The translations under genes and the position numbers were made by a program. Under the pieces are notes generated by a model. That model searched no databases, was not told the DNA's origin, and saw only the letters and a list, made by a program, of their open reading frames with translations. DNA of 21,911 nucleotides, taken from positions 5,776 through 27,686 of the forward strand of contig FR893368.1 of the NCBI GenBank assembly GCA_000433315.1, in the 5' to 3' direction. Shown here one piece after another: positions 17,812 through 21,911 of the stretch. The first letter of the stretch is position 1. The number at the start of each line of letters is the position of its first letter. Source of the stretch: Firmicutes bacterium CAG:345. Lineage in GTDB: Bacteria > Bacillota_I > Bacilli_A > RFN20 > CAG-288.

Positions 17812-19184
17812 AAAATACTTTTTATGAGATCAGCAGTTCGTATTTAAAAATTGGTTTAAGAACTGAAGAAAACTTCGATGCAACGATGAAAAAGATAAAG
17901 AAGAATAGAAAAGAATATACGCTTTTCTATTTATCTACTTTGACAGATAATATGGAAATAATGGCAATAACACAAAGCATAGTTGAAAATCCAACATATA
18001 ATATTCAAGAATTAATTCTAAATGGTGCGGTAAGCAAAACCCAAGATTTGAAAAATATGATGAAATTAGCGCTTAGTGGAGTAGCTATTTTACTTATCAA
18101 GGGAAAAGATTATGCCTTAGCTATTGAAAGTCGCAGTTATCATGGAAGAAGTTTAACAGAACCAGATTCAGAAAAAACAATACGCGGTTCTAAAGACGGC
18201 TTTAATGAAAGCATAAACGATAATATAAGTTTAATACGAAGAAGAATAAGAAGCAGTGATTTTAAAATTGAATTATATAGTATAGGCAAGAAATCAAAAA
18301 CCGATGTTGCTATGGTATATCTAAATAATGTTGCTGATGAAAAAATAATAAGAGAAATTAAAAGCAAATTAAAAAGAATCGATGTTGAAAGTCTAGTTAT
18401 GACCGATAGGGCATTAGAAGAGGAATTGTTTGGACAAAAATTTAATCCATTTCCACTAGCAAGATATACTCAAAGACCAGATATAGCTTCGATTAATTTG
18501 TTGAAAGGAAAAATAATATTGATAGTTGATACTTCACCGAGCGTTATCATTGTTCCTATTTCTTTATTTGATCATTTAAAAAGTGTTGAAGAATACCGGC
18601 AACCGCCACTGGTTGGAAGTTTTATTAAATTTATACGAACATTAGCAATTTTAGTATCTATTTTTTTAATTCCATTATGGTATGTCCTAGTGACAGAGAG
18701 CAATATTTCAAATTTTTTTATCATACAACCAACAAATTCGGAAAGTCTTATACCAATTTTTATGCAGATAATAATGGCAGAGTTTTTTGTTGAAACAATC
18801 GGGTTAGCAGTAATATATACCCCTAATGTTTTAACTTCAACTATTGGAATTGTTGCCGCAATTATTATGGGTTCAGTGAGCATAGATTTAAATTTGTTCT
18901 TGCCAGAAGTACTTTTGTATGTGGCGGTGTCTGCTATTAGCAGTTATTCAACACCAAGTTATGAACTTTCATTAGCCAATAGATTGGTAAAATATAGCCT
19001 TTTGATTTTATCAATTCTTTTTGGAAGTTCTGGATTATTGCTGGGAGTTTTGATACTATTTTGTTATTTAGCAAGAATACATGTTTTGGATAAATATTAT
19101 TTAAGTCCAATTATACCTTTTAATGGAAATGATTTTTTTAAATTGTTTTTTAGAAAATCAAACGAAGAGAAAAAAATACTATAA
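17808..19184 (+). CDS. spoVAF: Spore germination protein of GerA family, SpoVAF
   Basis: The 458-residue protein belongs to the GerA/SpoVAF family of spore inner-membrane proteins that act in germination and ion release. The N-terminal half is soluble and carries RGSKDGFNESINDN and TQRPDIASINLLKG, then VDTSPSVIIVPISLF and EEYRQPP, which match SpoVAF closely. The C-terminal half (about 270-440) has about five membrane segments. It is coupled to spoVAE through an ATGA overlap and has no separate ribosome binding site. It completes a reduced spoVAC-AD-AE-AF operon. A germinant-receptor GerA subunit is the alternative, but position favours SpoVAF. Confidence 0.93.
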   Translation: MKNTFYEISSSYLKIGLRTEENFDATMKKIKKNRKEYTLFYLSTLTDNMEIMAITQSIVENPTYNIQELILNGAVSKTQDLKNMMKLALSGVAILLIKGKDYALAIESRSYHGRSLTEPDSEKTIRGSKDGFNESINDNISLIRRRIRSSDFKIELYSIGKKSKTDVAMVYLNNVADEKIIREIKSKLKRIDVESLVMTDRALEEELFGQKFNPFPLARYTQRPDIASINLLKGKIILIVDTSPSVIIVPISLFDHLKSVEEYRQPPLVGSFIKFIRTLAILVSIFLIPLWYVLVTESNISNFFIIQPTNSESLIPIFMQIIMAEFFVETIGLAVIYTPNVLTSTIGIVAAIIMGSVSIDLNLFLPEVLLYVAVSAISSYSTPSYELSLANRLVKYSLLILSILFGSSGLLLGVLILFCYLARIHVLDKYYLSPIIPFNGNDFFKLFFRKSNEEKKIL

Positions 19185-19206
19185 TTTAGAAAATAAAAAG
19201 CATAAA

Positions 19207-19227
19207 ATATTCTTGGTAAAAGAATAT
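19207..19227 (+). promoter_or_regulatory. Hairpin over the start codon of the sirtuin gene
   Basis: ATATTCTT (19207-19214), loop GGTAA, AAGAATAT (19220-19227) forms an 8-bp stem that includes two bases of the ATG. No ribosome binding site is visible before this start. The low GC makes chance occurrence possible. Confidence 0.3.
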
Positions 19228-19960
19228 GATTGAAGAAACAGAATTATATAATATAAAAAAACTTAAAGAATATATTGATACCAGCACGAATATTGTATTT
19301 TTTGGTGGCGCAGGATGTTCAACAGAATCGGGAATTCCGGATTTTCGATCAGCCAAAGGGATTTACACGAATAATAGAAGTGCTGAAGAAATAGTTTCGC
19401 ATTCATATTTTTTTCAAAACCCAGAACGTTTTTATCGTTTTTATAAAGATAAAATGATGTTTTTAGATGCAAAACCAAATGCTTGCCATCAATATTTTGC
19501 AAAGTTGCAAGAAACGAAGAATGTGACAATAGTTACACAAAATATCGATGGATTACATCAATTAGCTGGAAGTCTTAAAGTATATGAATTACATGGATCA
19601 ATTCATAGAAATTATTGCTTAAAATGTGATAAATTTTTTGACGCAAACTATGTCTATGATTTTAAAGGAGTTCCATATTGTGATAAATGCGGTGGAATGA
19701 TTAAACCAGATGTTGTTTTATATGAAGAACCACTAGATGAAGAAGTGATATATGGAGCAATTAAAGCGATAGAAAACTCCGATTTATTAATTGTTGGAGG
19801 AACAAGCTTAAATGTTTATCCTGCAGCTGGATTTATAAGATATTATCATGGAGTAAAATTGGTAAATATAAACTTAGATGATAATCACTTAACAAATTGT
19901 TTAAATATTAAAGCACCAATAGCTGAAGTTTTTAAAAAAATTACCGAAGATACAAAATAA
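19226..19960 (+). CDS. cobB: NAD-dependent protein deacetylase, sirtuin (Sir2/CobB)
   Basis: Sirtuins remove acyl groups from lysines using NAD. The 244-residue protein has all key motifs: GGAGCSTESGIPDFRS (27-42), TQNIDGLH (104-111), the catalytic H123 in ELHGS, and a zinc ribbon with C131, C134, C152 and C155. VGGTSLNVYPA near 190-200 completes the NAD site. It lies 41 bases after spoVAF with no terminator seen between, so it may be read through from the spoVA operon. In B. subtilis lysA occupies this place. The start lacks a clear ribosome binding site. Confidence 0.93.
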   Translation: MIEETELYNIKKLKEYIDTSTNIVFFGGAGCSTESGIPDFRSAKGIYTNNRSAEEIVSHSYFFQNPERFYRFYKDKMMFLDAKPNACHQYFAKLQETKNVTIVTQNIDGLHQLAGSLKVYELHGSIHRNYCLKCDKFFDANYVYDFKGVPYCDKCGGMIKPDVVLYEEPLDEEVIYGAIKAIENSDLLIVGGTSLNVYPAAGFIRYYHGVKLVNINLDDNHLTNCLNIKAPIAEVFKKITEDTK

Positions 19961-20253
19961 AATATTTGATAATTAATATTAAATAATAAATTAAATTTTA
20001 TAAGATAATAATCTTTTGCACATTTTATGAGCGAAAAAATCAGCTCTTTCACACATTTTATGAGCGAATATTGATAATTATTGACACTTTTTATTATGTT
20101 TTAAAAATATATATTATATTTGAGAAAAATAATTTAACTTATTAAGTTTTATTAATAAAAAATGTGTTCAGATTATGGACAAAAAAATATAAACTTTTAA
20201 AATTTGATGAATATAATAAATAGAGTAGAAAATCATAAAAAAGTAAAAAAAAA
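19961..20253. other. AT-rich intergenic region without genes
   Basis: No coding sequence or strong terminator is visible after the sirtuin gene. The region holds the spaced direct repeat at 20019-20068 and is otherwise nearly all A and T. TTGATAATTA occurs at 19966 and again at 20071, flanking the repeat pair, which may be chance. Confidence 0.5.
20019..20068. repeat. Two 17-bp direct repeats, possible IS end
   Basis: CACATTTTATGAGCGAA occurs at 20019-20035 and 20052-20068, with a 33-base period. On the minus strand the region after TGTCAATAATTATC (from 20086) contains both copies. Terminal TG and multiple repeats at an end are features of IS21-family elements, so this could be a remnant end. 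No transposase gene is present. Confidence 0.4.
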
Positions 20254-20277
20254 CTATTGCAAAAATGATGGCAATAG
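20245..20277 (-). terminator. Intrinsic terminator on the minus strand
   Basis: On the minus strand CTATTGC, loop CCATCATTTTT, GCAATAG is followed by nine T. It would stop antisense transcripts coming through the tRNA cluster. It overlaps the tRNA promoter. Confidence 0.5.
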
Positions 20278-20285
20278 CCTATAAT
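20257..20285 (+). promoter_or_regulatory. Promoter of the tRNA cluster
   Basis: TTGCAA (20257-20262), a 17-base spacer, and a perfect TATAAT (20280-20285) place the transcription start a few bases before tRNA-Cys. Confidence 0.6.
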
Positions 20286-20295
20286 TATTCATGCT

Positions 20296-20370
20296 GGTTC
20301 CTTAGCCAAGGTGGTAAGGCAAATGACTGCAAATCATTCATCGACGGTTCGACTCCGCCAGGAACCTCCA
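20296..20370 (+). tRNA. tRNA-Cys (GCA)
   Basis: The acceptor GGTTCCT pairs fully with AGGAACC. The anticodon stem AATGA/TCATT holds the loop CTGCAAA, giving anticodon GCA. The discriminator is T, as expected for Cys, and CCA is encoded. The T stem GACGG/CCGCC has one A-C mismatch. Confidence 0.95.
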
Positions 20371-20386
20371 AATAATAAACCCTAAT

Positions 20387-20463
20387 GCGCCCATAGATCA
20401 ACTGGATAGATTGTCTGGCTACGAACCAGGAGGTTGGGAGTTCGAGTCTTCCTGGGCGCGCCA
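20387..20463 (+). tRNA. tRNA-Arg (ACG)
   Basis: The acceptor GCGCCCA pairs with TGGGCGC. The anticodon stem TCTGG/CCAGG holds the loop CTACGAA, giving anticodon ACG (A34 is normally edited to inosine). Discriminator G and encoded CCA are present. Confidence 0.95.
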
Positions 20464-20468
20464 TTATT

Positions 20469-20545
20469 CGGGGCTTTGTGCAGCTTGGTAGTGCGCCTGC
20501 CTTGGGAGCAGGAGGTCGCGAGTTCAAATCTCGCAGCCCCGACCA
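20469..20545 (+). tRNA. tRNA-Pro (TGG)
   Basis: The acceptor CGGGGCT pairs with AGCCCCG. The anticodon stem CCTGC/GCAGG holds the loop CTTGGGA, giving anticodon TGG. Discriminator A and encoded CCA are present. It begins five bases after tRNA-Arg, so the three are cotranscribed. Confidence 0.95.
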
Positions 20546-20560
20546 TTTTTAAAAATAAAT

Positions 20561-20585
20561 CTTTGACGAAAGTCAAAGTTTTTTT
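20561..20585 (+). terminator. Intrinsic terminator of the tRNA cluster
   Basis: CTTTGAC, loop GAAA, GTCAAAG and seven T form a standard terminator 15 bases after tRNA-Pro. Confidence 0.9.
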
Positions 20586-20621
20586 ATGAAAAAATTTATA
20601 ATATCTGTTTTTTTGCAATAA

Positions 20622-20661
20622 AAAAGTTCGGACTTGAATTTGTTCAAAAGTCCGAACTTTT
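20622..20661 (-). terminator. Intrinsic terminator of the lipoprotein operon
   Basis: AAAAGTTCGGACTT (20622-20635) pairs with AAGTCCGAACTTTT (20648-20661) around a 12-base loop. On the minus strand the stem is followed by a T-run, and its base is also A/T-flanked, so it could work in both directions. Confidence 0.85.
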
Positions 20662-20688
20662 AGCTTGAAAACAAAATTATAAATTATC

Positions 20689-21204
20689 TTATTTAATATT
20701 TTCAAAGAAAGTTAGAATACTGAAATAATTATAATGTAAAACACCATAGTATTCTTTTTCATTTTCATCTTTGAAATAATAGTAATGTTTAGCAGAATTT
20801 GATACGATCATCCTATAAGGAAAACCAACATATTTGATTAATTCAGCAAAATCTACATCCTTTCCACAGAAATATAAAAAATTTTCTTTTGGAAAGGTCT
20901 TTTTATTATAGCAATGCACTTCGGTGATAATTGGATTATCAGCATAGAAATCATAGTCTAAAAATAAAAGAATGTTCATATTATCTTCTAATATATAAGC
21001 ATAGTTATCTAATAACTGAAAATTATTGTACTCAGATGGTTCAGGATTATATTTTTCTTTATCAAGAACATCATAAAGCCTTGTGCCAACTTTAAGATTG
21101 GTAGTATTTTCTATTTCTTCATTTATGGTTGTTGGCTTTTTTGTATTATTGCAAGAAGATAATAAGCATAAGGGTAATATAAGTAATTTTAAATATTTTT
21201 TCAT
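20689..21204 (-). CDS. Small lipoprotein of unknown function
   Basis: The 171-residue protein has a lipoprotein signal peptide, MKKYLKLLILPLCLLSSC, with the lipobox LSSC and Cys18 as the lipidation site, so it should sit on the outer face of the membrane. A short Asn/Thr-rich linker follows. The mature part has VGTRLYDVLDKEKY and FAELIKYVGFPYRM, a pattern loosely like the small BamE/SmpA-type fold, but I do not recognise the family. It begins three bases after the stop of the leucine-rich-repeat gene, with the ribosome binding site GGAAAG inside that gene, so the two form an operon. The intrinsic terminator follows. Confidence 0.8.
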   Translation of the reverse strand: MKKYLKLLILPLCLLSSCNNTKKPTTINEEIENTTNLKVGTRLYDVLDKEKYNPEPSEYNNFQLLDNYAYILEDNMNILLFLDYDFYADNPIITEVHCYNKKTFPKENFLYFCGKDVDFAELIKYVGFPYRMIVSNSAKHYYYFKDENEKEYYGVLHYNYFSILTFFENIK

Positions 21205-21207
21205 AGT

Positions 21208-21911
21208 CTACTTCTTTCCAAATGTTACATTTATTTTTGCTAAATCAGCTTTGTTTACGTCTTTTATTAATTCGTTCCAAGTTTTTTCATCGACAGCATA
21301 TCTAATTTTTTTGATTATTGATTGATTAAAGACATCAGGATCAATATATTTTATTTTTTCTGGGAGATTTAAAATTTCAAGATTATGGTGGCAATAAAAA
21401 GAATGTGAATAAAGAGAAATATCATCTCCTGTAAGTGTTACTTCTTTTAATTTTGAATATTCACCAAAACGATTGTTTAAATAAATTAAACTAGAATGAC
21501 TTTCAAAAGTATATGATAAAAAAGGAAGAGATAATTTTGTAATGTTTATTGAATTTTCTAAAGCAAAATCATCAATATATTTAACAGAATTAGGAATAGT
21601 AAATTCAGTTAGACTTAAACAAATAGAAAAAGCGTATTCTCCTAAATATAATAAATTAGAAGGAAGATTAATATTTTTTAATTTTTCTCAACGTAGAAAA
21701 CAACTATTGCTGATATATTTAATACTATTTGAAATAGTTAAGTTTTTTAAACTAAGGCAATTATTGAATAAATCATTGCTTAAATTGAATATACTAGATG
21801 GAATATTTATATTATCAAGATTGGTACAATAAGCAAAAGCACCTTTGTTTAACCCTGTTAGAACACCGCATACAATTACCATCACATAAACTAAATTCGC
21901 ATTTATTTTTT
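21208..21911 (-). pseudogene. BspA-like leucine-rich-repeat protein, partial, with in-frame TGA
   Basis: The reading frame is open from the window edge to TAG at 21208-21210, except for one TGA at 21688-21690. The translation shows LRR_5 (BspA/TpLRR) repeats of about 23 residues, such as GAFAYCTNLDNINIPSSI, LNNCLSLKNLTISNSIKYI-like units, and YAFSICLSLTEFTIPNSVKYI. The last repeats end in an ordinary C-terminal tail, FGKK. At the TGA the sequence reads CFLR-stop-EKLKNINLPSNL. The repeat consensus expects Cys here, one base away from TGA. The N-terminus lies outside the window. Such proteins are usually secreted adhesins. It is either a recent nonsense mutation or a sequencing error. Confidence 0.75.

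Noticed and set aside
20081..20115. TTGACA at 20081 with a downstream TATATT as the tRNA promoter
   Set aside because: The spacing is about 23 bases. The TTGCAA/TATAAT pair at 20257-20285 has exact 17-base spacing next to the tRNA.
20285..20705. Minus-strand open frames with phrases such as MARPGRLELPTSW
   Set aside because: These are translations of the reverse strand of the three tRNA genes, a well-known source of false protein calls. The tRNA structures explain the sequence.
1..21911. CRISPR array or prophage
   Set aside because: No regularly spaced repeat series beyond two copies and no phage structural or integrase gene were seen.

Overview
The window is strongly AT-rich and looks like a low-GC, endospore-forming member of the Bacilli, probably a gut lineage near the Erysipelotrichales/Mollicutes branch. 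The reasons are the A/T-rich third codon positions, a Firmicutes-type galT, BspA-like leucine-rich repeats and a compact spoIIA-spoVA locus. No 16S or other marker gene is present, so the placement is inference. Roughly thirty Trp codons in the intact genes are all TGG, so the standard bacterial code applies and UGA is read as stop.

Positions 1-9143 hold a plus-strand carbohydrate operon. In order it encodes a metallo-beta-lactamase-fold hydrolase, a GH31 alpha-glycosidase with a PA14-like insert, galactokinase, galactose-1-phosphate uridylyltransferase, aldose 1-epimerase, a MORN-repeat/SGNH hydrolase and an alpha/beta-hydrolase esterase. It ends in a clear intrinsic terminator. No product has a signal peptide, so the likely job is intracellular cutting and deacylation of an imported galactose-containing glycan, feeding galactose into the Leloir pathway. 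galE and a transporter are not in the window.

Positions 9148-19960 carry the classical sporulation block dacF - spoIIAA - spoIIAB - sigF - spoVAC - spoVAD - spoVAE - spoVAF, followed by a sirtuin gene. Between dacF and spoIIAA lies a 3.7 kb gene on the opposite strand. It encodes a type IV pilin-like N-terminus joined to about 1,050 residues of beta-rich, Ig-like surface domains. It carries two frameshifts at homopolymers that cancel each other. Upstream of spoIIAA there are two Spo0A-box-like heptamers exactly one helical turn apart. An inverted repeat covers the ribosome binding site of spoVAC next to a possible forespore promoter.

Positions 19961-20590 are an AT-rich gap with a spaced direct repeat that may be an IS end, then a tRNA-Cys/Arg/Pro cluster with its own promoter and terminator. 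Positions 20622-21911, on the minus strand, hold a small lipoprotein gene downstream of a BspA-like leucine-rich-repeat gene that runs off the window and contains one in-frame TGA.
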